Of a stretch of 64,000 bases of DNA, positions 54,744-64,000 are shown one piece after another. The number at the start of each line of letters is the position of its first letter. Position 1 is the stretch's first letter. The stretch comes from Rhodobacterales bacterium 32-67-9 (GTDB lineage: Bacteria > Pseudomonadota > Alphaproteobacteria > Rhodobacterales > Rhodobacteraceae). A model generated the notes under the pieces. It worked only from the letters and a program-made list of their open reading frames with translations, was not told the DNA's origin and did no database searches. Both the position numbers and the translations under genes were made by a program. Location: the NCBI GenBank assembly GCA_002280515.1, contig NCEA01000008.1:1-64000 (forward strand), read 5' to 3'.

Positions 54744-56567
54744 ATGGCACAATCGGGACTTTGGAAGGCAGGCTGCGCAGCGTTGCTTTGTCCGTTTTTG
54801 GTCATGCCGCCTGTGCCTGCACGGGCGCTTGACCGCCTGGTCCTGACCGCGCCCGGCGCCGATCAGGACCTGACCGACCGTCTGCGCGCCGCCTCGCTGG
54901 TCGCCGACGCGGAAGCAAGCGGCCAGACCGATAGCCAGAGTGTCTTCGCCGCCGCCCGCGCCGACTATGCCCGGCTGATCGGAGCGCTTTATGCCGAGGG
55001 CTATTATTCCGGCGTGATCCGGATCCGCATCGACGGGCGCGAGGTGGCCGATATCCCGCCCCTAGACGCACCAACGACGATCCGCGATGTCGAGATCAAC
55101 GTAACCCCCGGCCCTCAATTCACTTTCTCGAAGGCGCGGATGAAGACCTATGCGAAAGGCACGAAACTGCCGCCCGCCTACGGTGACACCAAAGTCGCCA
55201 AGTCGGGCGCGATCGTCGACGCCGCCGATGCCGGGGTCGAGGGCTGGCGCAATATCGGCCACGCGAAGGCAGATGTTGCCGACCAGATCATCGTCGCCGA
55301 CCACCGAGGCGCCACCCTGTCGTCCGAGATCATACTCGATCCCGGCCCCCGCCTGCGCTTCGGCCGGTTGTCGATGTCCGGCCAGGAGCGGATGCGGCCA
55401 GAGCGGATTGCCAAGATCGCCGGGTTCCCGACCGGAGAGGTCTTTGACCCAAAGATGCTCGACAAGGTCGCGACACGGCTTCGGCGCACCGGCGCTTTCC
55501 GTTCCGTCGCGCTGACCGAAGCGGAGGAACCGGGCGCCGATGGCACGCTCGACATCAACCTCGTGGTGGCCGAGGAAAAGCTCCGCCGGTTCGGCGTGGG
55601 TGCGGAAGTGTCAAGCTCGGAGGGCCTGAGCGTGTCCGGCTACTGGCTGCACCGCAATCTCCTTGGCGGGGCGGAGCGGCTACGCGTCGACGGCGCGTTC
55701 GAGCGGATCGGCGGGCAGGATGTCGATGGCATCGGCTATGACTTCGGCGTCCGTGTCGACCGTCCGGCAACGCCGGTCACCGATGCCTCGGCCTTTGTCG
55801 AGGTGCGGGCGGCGCGCACCGAAATCGTCGACCTGACGGTTGACGAAATCGAATTGAGCTTCGGCCTGACCCGGCAATTCGGAGACTACATCACCGCCGA
55901 AGCGGGGATCTCCTACATCAACGCGACGGCGAAGGATTCCGCCGGCAGCGTCGATTACGACCTTCTGGCGCTGCCGCTGTCCGTCACCTGGGACAATCGC
56001 GACCAGCCGCTCGACACGCGCAAGGGCTACTATCTCGATGCCGACGTGACGCCGTTCTACGGCTTCGGCACCACCGGGTCCGGCGGACAGATCAAGGCGG
56101 ACGCCCGCGTCTACCGCGCCTTCGGCGCCGACGACCGCTTTGTCCTTGCCGGCAGGCTTCAGCTTGGCACCGTGATCGGATCGTCCCTGGCCGAGACGCC
56201 GCCGGAATACCTGTTCTGGTCCGGTGGCGGCGGCACCGTCAGGGGCCAGCCCTACCAGTCACTCGGTGTGCCGCTGGCGCGGACCGCCACGATCACGGTC
56301 GATACCGGCGGGCTGAGCTTTGCCGGGCTGTCGGCCGAATTGCGCGCCGACATTACCGAGAAGATCGGCGCCGTCGCCTTCTACGACGCCGGTTTTGTCA
56401 GCGACGAGGAGCTCTTTGATGGCAACGGCGAATGGCATGCCGGCGCCGGCCTTGGCCTTCGCTACCGAACAGGGATCGGGCCGATCCGCGTCGATCTTGG
56501 CATGCCGGTGTCGGGTTCGACGAACGACGGCGTTCAGCTATACGTCGGCATCGGGCAGGCCTTCTGA
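54744..56567 (+). CDS. tamA: TamA-like outer-membrane assembly protein (Omp85 family)
   Basis: A 607-aa Omp85 protein: signal peptide, POTRA-type modules (about 30-290, with IRDVEINVTPGPQFTF and LRFGRLSMSG) and a C-terminal 16-strand barrel with the conserved SGGGGTVRGQPYQSLG and terminal aromatic residue (GIGQAF). With TamB it forms the translocation and assembly module for outer-membrane proteins or lipid transfer. ATG at 54744; the frame is open 29 codons upstream without signal-peptide character. TGATG overlap with tamB. Confidence 0.88.
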   Translation: MAQSGLWKAGCAALLCPFLVMPPVPARALDRLVLTAPGADQDLTDRLRAASLVADAEASGQTDSQSVFAAARADYARLIGALYAEGYYSGVIRIRIDGREVADIPPLDAPTTIRDVEINVTPGPQFTFSKARMKTYAKGTKLPPAYGDTKVAKSGAIVDAADAGVEGWRNIGHAKADVADQIIVADHRGATLSSEIILDPGPRLRFGRLSMSGQERMRPERIAKIAGFPTGEVFDPKMLDKVATRLRRTGAFRSVALTEAEEPGADGTLDINLVVAEEKLRRFGVGAEVSSSEGLSVSGYWLHRNLLGGAERLRVDGAFERIGGQDVDGIGYDFGVRVDRPATPVTDASAFVEVRAARTEIVDLTVDEIELSFGLTRQFGDYITAEAGISYINATAKDSAGSVDYDLLALPLSVTWDNRDQPLDTRKGYYLDADVTPFYGFGTTGSGGQIKADARVYRAFGADDRFVLAGRLQLGTVIGSSLAETPPEYLFWSGGGGTVRGQPYQSLGVPLARTATITVDTGGLSFAGLSAELRADITEKIGAVAFYDAGFVSDEELFDGNGEWHAGAGLGLRYRTGIGPIRVDLGMPVSGSTNDGVQLYVGIGQAF

Positions 56568-59500
56568 TGCGGCGCTTGTTTCTTCTGATCTTCCTGATGC
56601 TTCTGCCGTTCGCCGCATTCGCGCAAGCCGAGACGGAGGAGGAGCGCGACCGCGATTTCCTGACCGCGTTTCTTGAGGACAATCTTTCCGGCCTTGGCCG
56701 CACCATCCGGATCGACGGCTTCGCCGGTGCGCTGTCGTCCCGCGCGACCTTCGACACGATGACCATTGCCGATGCCGACGGCGTCTGGCTGACGATCCGC
56801 GACGGCGCCATCGGCTGGAATCGCAGGGCGCTCCTGTCCGGCCGGGTCGAGATCAGCGAGATGACGGCGGCCGAGATCGACCTGCCGCGCCGGCCGACCG
56901 CCGGCAAGCCGACCGCCGAAGCGTCTGGCTTCAGCCTGCCGGAACTGCCGGTCGCTATCCAGATCGGCACGATCCGGGCCGACCGAGTCGTCCTTGGCGA
57001 GGCGCTCTTCGGGGCGGCGGCCGAAGTCAGCCTCGAAGGAACCTTGGAGCTCGAAGGCGGCGAGGGTTCCGCCAACCTTTCGGTCTCTCGCATCGACGGG
57101 CGCGACGGCACGGTATCGCTGACGGGGAACTACGCCAACGCGACCCGCAAGGCCACGCTCGATCTTCTTGTCGCCGAAGAAGCCGACGGAATCGCGGCCA
57201 ATCTGATCGGCTTGCCCGGCACCCCCTCGGTCGAACTTGCGATCCACGGCAGCGGCATTATCGACGACTTCCAGACCGACATCGCGCTGATGACGGACGG
57301 CGCGCCGCGCCTGACAGGCAGGGTCACGCTGCTCAGCACCGCGAACGGCGACGGGGCGCCCGAACGCAGCTTCAACGCCGTTCTCGGCGGCGATATCGCG
57401 CCGCTTTTGCTGCCGGAGTACCAGGATTTCTTCGGCACCGACGTGACCCTTGAGGCCGAGGGGCGGCGGATGCCGTCGGGCCAGCTTGACCTCACCCGGC
57501 TGGTTCTCGGCTCCAAGGGGGTCGATATCACCGGCCGGCTCAGCCTCGCGCCGGGCGGGTTGCCGATGCAGGCGGCGCTGACAACACGGATCGGCCTTGC
57601 CGACGGGACCGATGTGCTGCTGCCGCTGCCGGGGGAAAAGACCTATCTGCGGGCGGCGGACCTGACGTTTCGCTTCGATCAGGCGCGCGGCGATGGCTGG
57701 AAGCTTGCGGGGACCATGCATGGTCTCCGGCGCGCCGAGATTGCCATCGGCGCGGTGACGCTCGACGGGTCAGGGCGCATCGCCCGCCCCGGCCAGCAGG
57801 GTGTCGAGGGCGCGCGGGTCGGCGGCACGGTTACCTTCGCGACCAACGGGCTTCAGCCCAGCGATCCGGCACTGGCCGAGGCGCTTGGCCCGGAGCTTTC
57901 CGGACGCGCGGTCTTTCATTGGCAGCAGGGGGCGCCTTTGCGGGTGCCGGTCTTTGACGTCACCGGACAGGGATACGGCGCGAAGGGCGGGCTGACGCTG
58001 TCCGGCCCCGACGAAGGCGCCGAACTCGGTGGCCGGCTGGAGGCCGACGTCGCCGACATGGGCCGGTTCTCCGGCCTTGCGGGCCGGCAGCTTGGCGGCA
58101 GCGCGGCGCTTTCGATGTCGGGGTCCGGCGGCCTTCTTTCGGGCCTTTTCGACATTGACGCCACGGTTCTCGGGCGCGATCTGACCGCCGACCAGCCGGA
58201 GCTTGACCGGCTTCTGCGCGACGAGACGCGCATCGTCGCCTCGGTTAACCGCGATACCGATGGGATCGAGATCCGCCAGCTTGACCTCACGGCGGCGATG
58301 CTTGGTATCTCGGCCACCGGGCGGCTCCGCACCGGTGCCAGCGACTTGACCGCGACGCTCGACTTTGGCGATCTCTCCGTTCTCGGCGACCGCTACAAAG
58401 GCGCGCTGACCGGCGAAGCGCGGCTTCAAGAAGCCGTTGGCTCCCGGCACATCACGCTCAGCGCCGATGCGCGCGGGCTGGGCATCGGCCAGGCCGAGGC
58501 CGACCGCCTGCTTGCCGGAACTTCCGAGCTTCGCATGACCGCCGAAGAACGAGACGGTCGGGTGCGGGTCGATACGTTCCGGCTTTCGAATCCGCAGCTT
58601 TCGCTCGCTGCCGAGGCGCTGCTCGAGGACGGGGTGCGGCGCATCGACCTGTCCGCGCGCCTCGCCGACATGGCGCTGCTGGCGCCGGGTTTCCCCGGGC
58701 CGCTGACGGCGAAGGGCCGCGTGACCGAGACTGCCGACGGCTACACCCTTGACCTGAATGGCGAAGGACCGGGCGCGACTTCGGCCCGTGTCGCTGGTAC
58801 GGTGGCGTCCGATTTCGGCAGCGCGGACCTTTCGATCACCGGCGGCGCGCAGTCGGCCATCATCAATCCCTTCATCGCGCCCCGGAATATCGAGGGGCCG
58901 CTGTCTTTAGACCTGCGTCTCAACGGCCCATTGCGGCTCGGCTCGCTCTCCGGCCGGGTCGGGCTCGACGAGGCGCGGCTTGTGGCACCGACCTTCGGGT
59001 TCGAGTTCGAGGCGATGCGCTTGGCCGCAGATATGTCGGGCGGCCGGGCGACGCTGTCGGGTGGTGCCGACGTGCGCGGTGGTGGACGGGTGGACCTTTC
59101 CGGCCCGGTCGCGCTTGCGGCGCCCTATGACGGCGATCTCTCGATCCGGCTTGCCGAGGTGCGCCTGCGCGATCCCGATCTTTACGACAGTACCGTCAAC
59201 GGCACGGTGACCGTGCGCGGCCCGTTCCGCGGCGGCGCGCTGATTTCCGGCGCCGTGGCCCTGGGCCGGACCGAAGTGCGCGTGCCCTCGACCGGGCTTG
59301 GCGGCAACGCCACCGTCTCGGGCGTGACCCATCTCAACGAACCTGCCGCCGTCCATCGGACCCGGATCCGCGCCGGGCTGGTCAAGCCCGACGGGAACGC
59401 CCGCGAACGCGGGCCGGCCTACGGAATTGACCTGTCGATTGCCGCACCCGGCCGCATTTTCGTGCGCGGGCGTGGACTTGACGCCGAAATGGGTGGCGCG

Positions 59501-60112
59501 CTTCGTCTGACCGGCACGACGGCAAGCATCGTACCCGCAGGCCAGTTCAACCTGATCCGTGGCCGGCTCGATATCCTTGGCAAGCGCCTGACAATCGACG
59601 AGGGTCTGATCGAACTTCAAGGCGCGCTCACACCCTATATCCGGTTCTCCGCTTCGACCGAGGCCGACGGCATCACCGCGACCATCCTGATCGAGGGCGA
59701 GGCCTCGGCCCCGGAAATCCGCTTCCTCTCCTCGCCCGAACTGCCCGAGGAAGAGGTGATCGCCCACCTCCTCTTTGGCCGCAGCCTGACCAGTCTTTCG
59801 CCGTTCCAGGCGGCGCAACTCGCCTCTGCCGTCGCCACGCTTGCCGGCAAGGGCGGCGAGGGGATCGTGTCGAAGCTGCGTCGGGGCATTGGCCTCGACG
59901 ATCTCGACGTGACGACCGGAGAAGACGGAACGGCCGGGCTCAGAGCCGGGAAGTATCTGTCCGAGAAGGTCTATTCCGACGTCACCATCGGGTCGGACGG
60001 CAAGAGCGAAATCAACCTCAACCTCGACATCCGCCCCGGGGTCAAGGCACGCGGCACCGTCGGGTCGGACGGCGATACCGGCATCGGCATCTACTACGAA
60101 CGTGATTACTGA
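56567..60112 (+). CDS. tamB: TamB-like translocation/assembly module protein
   Basis: A 1181-aa protein: N-terminal signal/anchor (MRRLFLLIFLMLLPFAAFA), a long beta-rich AsmA-like middle of repeated filament-type segments, and the C-terminal TamB domain (DUF490) with GQFNLIRGRLDILGKRLTIDEG, PEEEVIAHLLFGRSL and the final barrel-docking strands. It spans the periplasm and joins the TamA barrel; recent work ties the family to phospholipid transport. Ends overlapping the convergent yihY gene by 7 bases. Confidence 0.92.
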   Translation: MRRLFLLIFLMLLPFAAFAQAETEEERDRDFLTAFLEDNLSGLGRTIRIDGFAGALSSRATFDTMTIADADGVWLTIRDGAIGWNRRALLSGRVEISEMTAAEIDLPRRPTAGKPTAEASGFSLPELPVAIQIGTIRADRVVLGEALFGAAAEVSLEGTLELEGGEGSANLSVSRIDGRDGTVSLTGNYANATRKATLDLLVAEEADGIAANLIGLPGTPSVELAIHGSGIIDDFQTDIALMTDGAPRLTGRVTLLSTANGDGAPERSFNAVLGGDIAPLLLPEYQDFFGTDVTLEAEGRRMPSGQLDLTRLVLGSKGVDITGRLSLAPGGLPMQAALTTRIGLADGTDVLLPLPGEKTYLRAADLTFRFDQARGDGWKLAGTMHGLRRAEIAIGAVTLDGSGRIARPGQQGVEGARVGGTVTFATNGLQPSDPALAEALGPELSGRAVFHWQQGAPLRVPVFDVTGQGYGAKGGLTLSGPDEGAELGGRLEADVADMGRFSGLAGRQLGGSAALSMSGSGGLLSGLFDIDATVLGRDLTADQPELDRLLRDETRIVASVNRDTDGIEIRQLDLTAAMLGISATGRLRTGASDLTATLDFGDLSVLGDRYKGALTGEARLQEAVGSRHITLSADARGLGIGQAEADRLLAGTSELRMTAEERDGRVRVDTFRLSNPQLSLAAEALLEDGVRRIDLSARLADMALLAPGFPGPLTAKGRVTETADGYTLDLNGEGPGATSARVAGTVASDFGSADLSITGGAQSAIINPFIAPRNIEGPLSLDLRLNGPLRLGSLSGRVGLDEARLVAPTFGFEFEAMRLAADMSGGRATLSGGADVRGGGRVDLSGPVALAAPYDGDLSIRLAEVRLRDPDLYDSTVNGTVTVRGPFRGGALISGAVALGRTEVRVPSTGLGGNATVSGVTHLNEPAAVHRTRIRAGLVKPDGNARERGPAYGIDLSIAAPGRIFVRGRGLDAEMGGALRLTGTTASIVPAGQFNLIRGRLDILGKRLTIDEGLIELQGALTPYIRFSASTEADGITATILIEGEASAPEIRFLSSPELPEEEVIAHLLFGRSLTSLSPFQAAQLASAVATLAGKGGEGIVSKLRRGIGLDDLDVTTGEDGTAGLRAGKYLSEKVYSDVTIGSDGKSEINLNLDIRPGVKARGTVGSDGDTGIGIYYERDY

Positions 60113-60960
60113 CTGCACGCGAGCCTGCTCCGCTCGGCGTTCACTACGGCCCCCAGAAGCACGATATAGGCCGAGATATAGAGCCACATCAGCAACGCGA
60201 TCACCGCGCCGATGGACCCGTAGATCTGGTTATAGCGGCCGAAATTCGTGAGGTAGGCGGAGAACGCCATCGACGCGGCGGCCCAGAGGAAAGCGGCGAG
60301 AAATGCGCCCAAGGTCAACCAGGAATGCCGGTCGCCGTCCATGTTCGGTCCCCATCGGTAGAACAGGCCAAGGACGAGCATCAGCACCAGGAACATCACG
60401 ATCCACGGTAGGTAAAGCAGGATGAATCCCCCGACCGGCCCCAGCTTCAGCACGTTCAGCACAATCGGTACGACCACGACGACAACCAGCGCCGAAAGGA
60501 CCAGCGCGATGAGCGTCGCCGTCAGAAGGATGGAGCCGATGACCCGCGCCAGTCCGGGCCTGTGCCGCCGCGCATGGATCGCGTTCAGCCCGGTCACGAG
60601 CGCCACCACCCCGTTGTGAACCGAATAAAGCGCCACGGCGAGCGACACCGCAGTGGTCCAGCCAAGCGTGCTTGTATTCGTGGCGAGAAGCGTGGTCAGC
60701 TGCCCCTCGATCACGCCGAAGGCGGCGTCGGGGATCACGCCGTGGATCTGGTCGAGATAATTGCGCATCACCACCGGATCGGCGAAAAATCCCCAGATCG
60801 CGATTGTCGCCGCCATCCCGGGAAAGATCGCGAACATCGTGTAGAACGCGACCCCCGCCGCGATCAGCCCGAGATTGCGCTCATCCATCGCGTGCCAGAC
60901 CGCGCGGGCGAGGCGCAGGAGGTAGACGGGGTTCAGCATCGTATCCTGGCGCTGGTTCAT
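60106..60960 (-). CDS. YihY/BrkB-family inner-membrane protein
   Basis: A 284-aa protein with about six hydrophobic helices and the family signature LGLIAAGVAFYTMFAIFPGMAA near the N-terminus and FGRYNQIYGSIGAVIALLMWLY late. Function is not settled; it was once thought to be RNase BN. ATG at 60960 (MNQRQDT); the open frame further upstream is antisense to the peroxidase promoter region. Confidence 0.88.
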   Translation of the reverse strand: MNQRQDTMLNPVYLLRLARAVWHAMDERNLGLIAAGVAFYTMFAIFPGMAATIAIWGFFADPVVMRNYLDQIHGVIPDAAFGVIEGQLTTLLATNTSTLGWTTAVSLAVALYSVHNGVVALVTGLNAIHARRHRPGLARVIGSILLTATLIALVLSALVVVVVVPIVLNVLKLGPVGGFILLYLPWIVMFLVLMLVLGLFYRWGPNMDGDRHSWLTLGAFLAAFLWAAASMAFSAYLTNFGRYNQIYGSIGAVIALLMWLYISAYIVLLGAVVNAERSRLACSQ

Positions 60961-61054
60961 GGTGGTATGTTCACCCGGCCGCTTTCCGTCCGCAATCCGT
61001 TTGTGGCCTTGCGGCATCCGGACCGCTATCACTCTTTGCAGGGGGGATTCGACG

Positions 61055-62365
61055 TTGCGTCTTGCACTCATTCTCGTGCTGGTGGCCGGGGCTGCCCGGT
61101 CGGAGGTGCCCACGCCGGTGACTGATGCCGACTACATGCCGGTTTCGCAGGCCGAGGCGCGACTGGGCCAGCTTCTCTTCTACGATCCGATCCTCTCGGG
61201 GAACCGCAATATCGCTTGCGCGACCTGCCATCATCCGCGCTTCGCGACGTCTGACGGCCTTTCTCTTGGGATCGGCGAGGGCGGGATCGGCCTTGGCCCC
61301 GACCGCAAACCCAACCCGGCGAACCCGCCTGAACAGCGGATCCCACGTAACGCAACAGCGCTTTTCAACCTTGGCGCCCGTGAATTCACCATCCTGTTCC
61401 ACGACGGCCGGATCGAGGCGGACCCGTCGCGGCCGTCGGGTCTGCGTTCCCCTCTGGAAGACGACATGGTGATGGGGTTCGCCTCCGTGCTCTCGGCCCA
61501 GACCATGTTCCCGGTTCTGTCGCCTGACGAGATGGCAGGGCACTATCAGGAGAACGATGTGTCGACGGCGGTGCGCGAGGGGCTGATTACTGGCCCCGGC
61601 GGCGCCTGGAGCCTGCTGGCCGAACGGGTCGGTGCGATTCCGGAGTACAAGGCAATGTTCGACGCCGCCTATCCCGAGATTGCGGCGGGGCGTCCCATTG
61701 CGTTTACCGATCTCTCCAACGCCATCGCCGCATTCATCGCCTTCGAATGGCGCGCCGACCGATCCGCCTTTGACGCCATGTTGCGCGGCGGGCCGCCGCT
61801 TCCAGAATTGGCGCGGGAAGGGATGGATCTCTTTTACGGCGAGGCCGGTTGCGCCGCCTGTCATTCCGGCAGGTTCCAGACCGATCACGGATTTCATGCC
61901 ATGGGCGAACCGCAGATCGGCCCCGGCAAGGCGGAGCGGTTCGAAAGCCATTCCCGCGATGTGGGCCGGATGCGGGTAACGAACCGGGAAGAGGATGCCT
62001 TTGCCTTCCGCACACCGTCGCTTCGTAATGTCACCGCGACAGGGCCTTGGGGACATGACGGCGCCTGGTCCGATCTGTCGGCATTCCTTACACATCATTC
62101 CGATCCGTCGGTCGGCCTTGCCGGCTATGATCGCGGCCTTGCCGTGCTGCCTTCGCTGGATGTCGCAAAGTCCGACTGGGAAATTCTCGACACGCCGGAT
62201 GAGGTGGGCGCGATCGAGGCCGCCGCTGTTCCCGGGCGGCCGCTCAACCCGGCTGAGGTTGCCGCGATCATCGCATTTCTGGAGAGCTTGCGCGATCAGG
62301 GCGCCATCGACGGCCGGCTTGGAATCCCGCAAAGTGTGCCGAGTGGCCTGCCCATCGACCGCTAG
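61055..62365 (+). CDS. Di-heme cytochrome c peroxidase/MauG-family protein
   Basis: A 436-aa exported protein with signal peptide (MRLALILVLVAGAARS) and two c-type heme sites, C55-AT-C58-H59 and C266-AA-C269-H270, about 211 residues apart as in bacterial peroxidases and MauG. It probably reduces peroxide or oxidises a partner in the periplasm. The TTG start at 61055 is favoured because it gives a full signal peptide behind a G-rich ribosome site (GGGGGG). Convergent with the FG-GAP/UnbV gene, ends overlapping by 4 bases. Confidence 0.87.
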   Translation: MRLALILVLVAGAARSEVPTPVTDADYMPVSQAEARLGQLLFYDPILSGNRNIACATCHHPRFATSDGLSLGIGEGGIGLGPDRKPNPANPPEQRIPRNATALFNLGAREFTILFHDGRIEADPSRPSGLRSPLEDDMVMGFASVLSAQTMFPVLSPDEMAGHYQENDVSTAVREGLITGPGGAWSLLAERVGAIPEYKAMFDAAYPEIAAGRPIAFTDLSNAIAAFIAFEWRADRSAFDAMLRGGPPLPELAREGMDLFYGEAGCAACHSGRFQTDHGFHAMGEPQIGPGKAERFESHSRDVGRMRVTNREEDAFAFRTPSLRNVTATGPWGHDGAWSDLSAFLTHHSDPSVGLAGYDRGLAVLPSLDVAKSDWEILDTPDEVGAIEAAAVPGRPLNPAEVAAIIAFLESLRDQGAIDGRLGIPQSVPSGLPIDR

Positions 62366-63882
62366 GGGTTGAGCCTGAGCGCCGATCCCGCCCGGCTGAC
62401 GTTGCTGACCCGGTCGATGGGAACCGGCGCCCAGTCGGACACCGTGCCATCCGGCCAGATCACGCGGACATCTGCCTCGGTCGTGGACCCGAGGCCGAAA
62501 TGCAACGGCCCGGCCTGACCCCCGGCGTGGCCGCCGCCGACGGTCACCTCGCGCGCCATGATCCCTCCGGCGGATCTCAGTTCCACCCAGGCGCCGACTG
62601 CGCGGGTGTTTCCTGTCATATGCGGCTCTATTCCGGCCCAATGACCGGTTTCCGGTGTCTGGTTCTGCCAGACCTCCATCGGTGCCCGTCGGTTGATCAC
62701 TACGATGTCGAGCCGCCCGTCGCCGTCGAGATCGGCAAGGGCGGCGCCGCGCGACCGTTCGGTTGTGGCAATCCCCGCCACGTCGGCCTTTTCGACGAAG
62801 GTTCCGTCCGGCTGCTGCATCAGGAGGTTATTCGGATCGTGGATTGCATTCGACGGCATCTGGTCGACATTGCCCTTGGCGATGAAGAGATCGGCCAGCC
62901 CGTCATTGTCGATATCCCCGAATTCCGCGTGCCAGCCTGTCGAGGGCCGACCATCGTCGCCAAGGAAGGGGCGCTGGGCGTAGGTTCCGATCGAGAAGGG
63001 CGCGTTGACGAAGCCGGCGCCGGTGTTGAACTGCAGAAGCTGATCGCCCATCGAGGTCATCATCACCTCCGGCAACCCGTCGCCGGTGATGTCCTGGCTG
63101 GCTATGCCCATGCCCCAGAGCGAGACATGCGGCCAGTCCTCGACCCGTTCGGCCAGCGGGTTCAGGCGGAACATCTGCTCATAACCGCCGCGCACGTAGT
63201 AGTGGCGGTCGTTCGAAACCCGTAGCCCCGGCTCTCCCTTCCGCTGCCAGTCGGTGATCAGCATCGACAGGGCGCAGTAGCCGGGGGCGATCACTTCTGC
63301 GGCGCCGTAGCCACGGCCGGTCGGGCGGAAGAGGTCGGAGGTATCGCAGGCCTCGAACGGCCCCTCGGGGTCGGCGCGGTCGACGTAGTGGCCGAAGGCG
63401 AGCGTCGGGAAATCCTGCCCGCGCTCCCATGTTGCGGAGAAGGCAGTGGTCCAGGCGTCGCGGGGATGAAACCCCCAGTCGTCGGAGGCGTCGCGGAAGG
63501 CGCAATCCGGCCCGCCCCGCAACAAGAGGTCCGGCCCGACCCGCAGCACCGCGAGATCGAGCAGTCCGTCGCCGTCGATGTCGAGCGGGTAGGCCCCGGT
63601 GACATGGGTCAGCGGCGGCAGGGCGCCCTCGATAAAGTGGATCGGTGCGCCCGGCGCTTCGGTTGCGTTGACGAAAAGACGGGCGGGATTCTCGCCGCCG
63701 GCGGCGAACAGGTCGGGCCTGCGGTCACCATTGCAGTCGAAGGCCGCGACGCCGCCACCGACGAAATGTTCCCAACCGCCGGCATAGACATGTGGGGCCG
63801 GCAACCCGTCCGCGCGATCGACAAATACCGGGTCTGCGCCGGCTGGATTCGCCAGAAATGCGAGAGCGATCACGGCCTTCAT
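62362..63882 (-). CDS. CRTAC1/UnbV-type FG-GAP repeat secreted protein
   Basis: A 506-aa protein with signal peptide (MKAVIALAFLANPAGA) and a beta-propeller-like run of FG-GAP/VCBS repeats with calcium-type loops (FDCNGDRRPDLF, LDIDGDGLLDLA, QDITGDGLPEVM, GDIDNDGLADLF, ADLDGDGRLDIV). The C-terminus carries an ASPIC/UnbV domain (VGAWVELRSAGG and DVRVIWPDGTVSDW). Such proteins are extracellular or surface-bound; biochemical roles are largely unknown. Its start overlaps the stop of an upstream gene (ATGA, 63879-63882), so they are cotranslated. Confidence 0.88.
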   Translation of the reverse strand: MKAVIALAFLANPAGADPVFVDRADGLPAPHVYAGGWEHFVGGGVAAFDCNGDRRPDLFAAGGENPARLFVNATEAPGAPIHFIEGALPPLTHVTGAYPLDIDGDGLLDLAVLRVGPDLLLRGGPDCAFRDASDDWGFHPRDAWTTAFSATWERGQDFPTLAFGHYVDRADPEGPFEACDTSDLFRPTGRGYGAAEVIAPGYCALSMLITDWQRKGEPGLRVSNDRHYYVRGGYEQMFRLNPLAERVEDWPHVSLWGMGIASQDITGDGLPEVMMTSMGDQLLQFNTGAGFVNAPFSIGTYAQRPFLGDDGRPSTGWHAEFGDIDNDGLADLFIAKGNVDQMPSNAIHDPNNLLMQQPDGTFVEKADVAGIATTERSRGAALADLDGDGRLDIVVINRRAPMEVWQNQTPETGHWAGIEPHMTGNTRAVGAWVELRSAGGIMAREVTVGGGHAGGQAGPLHFGLGSTTEADVRVIWPDGTVSDWAPVPIDRVSNVSRAGSALRLNP

Positions 63883-64000
63883 TGCGCCGCCATTTCGCGC
63901 GTGGTACCGAGGATTCCTTCCGTCACTTCCGACAGCGCAAGGGCGGCCGCGCCATGCGCCCAGAGAAGATCGCCCCAGGCGTGGATCTCGATCTTCGGTA
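63879..64000 (-). CDS. 3' end of a gene running off the window (possible ROK-like protein)
   Basis: Only the last 39 or so residues are in the window: PKIEIHAWGDLLWAHGAAA, then LALSEVTEGILGTTREMAAQ, then TGA. The GAAALAL ending is reminiscent of ROK-family sugar kinases/regulators, but this is weak. The stop overlaps the start of the UnbV-type gene. Confidence 0.5.
   Translation of the reverse strand, partial: PKIEIHAWGDLLWAHGAAALALSEVTEGILGTTREMAAQ

Overview
The window is a gene-dense, high-G+C stretch of a bacterial chromosome, almost certainly from an alphaproteobacterium of the Rhodobacteraceae. The clearest marker is a regB <-> senC-regA-hvrA-hvrB redox/light regulatory block of the kind described in Rhodobacter capsulatus and R. 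sphaeroides. A kinase-less DivL-type PAS protein upstream of tsaE-amgK-murU, the secB/fxsA/tim44/mltA neighbourhood and many 4-base start/stop overlaps fit the same family. About 60 protein genes are recognised. No rRNA, tRNA, CRISPR array, prophage or insertion sequence was seen.

Layout. 0.2-7 kb: CDGSH iron-sulfur protein, proline iminopeptidase, ubiG, a MarR/nitrilase/glutaredoxin run, comF, an NDUFAF5-like methyltransferase and hemH. 7-9.3 kb: small membrane protein, two YkuD L,D-transpeptidases and a CAP-domain lipoprotein. 9.3-18.2 kb: RNA m5U methyltransferase with a two-gene ABC exporter, a LysE exporter, CCA-adding enzyme, CoA-type NUDIX, Hsp33 and a second NUDIX. 18.2-20 kb: a response regulator/PP2C phosphatase facing an Hpt protein. 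20-28.1 kb: ahcY, an acyltransferase, a small secreted protein interrupted by a stop codon, an HD hydrolase, a 47-codon gene, then hvrB, hvrA, regA, senC and regB.

28.1-38.4 kb: divL-like gene with a perfect CtrA-type box, tsaE, amgK, murU (peptidoglycan recycling), addB and addA. 38.4-41.8 kb: trxA, hslV, a multi-pass membrane protein and hslU. 41.8-46.9 kb: hydrolase lipoprotein, Smr, mltA, Tim44-like protein, fxsA, secB and idi. 46.9-54.6 kb: an AtuA/DUF4387 pair with a tripartite tricarboxylate transporter (tctCBA), divergent from a TctDE-type two-component system and an extra periplasmic binding protein. 54.7-64 kb: tamA-tamB, a YihY protein, a di-heme peroxidase, an FG-GAP/UnbV secreted protein and the 3' end of one more gene.

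Three themes deserve attention. First, two regulators that resemble players in CtrA/gene-transfer-agent control (kinase-less DivL; an RsbU-like response-regulator phosphatase) lie 9 kb apart, each with CtrA-like motifs upstream. Second, the 47-54.6 kb block looks like a self-contained sense-import-metabolise unit for an unidentified carboxylate. Third, the hvrB-ahcY interval carries small genes that are easily missed, one of them interrupted by an in-frame TAA. All function calls come from reading translated sequence and recalling families; no database search was run.
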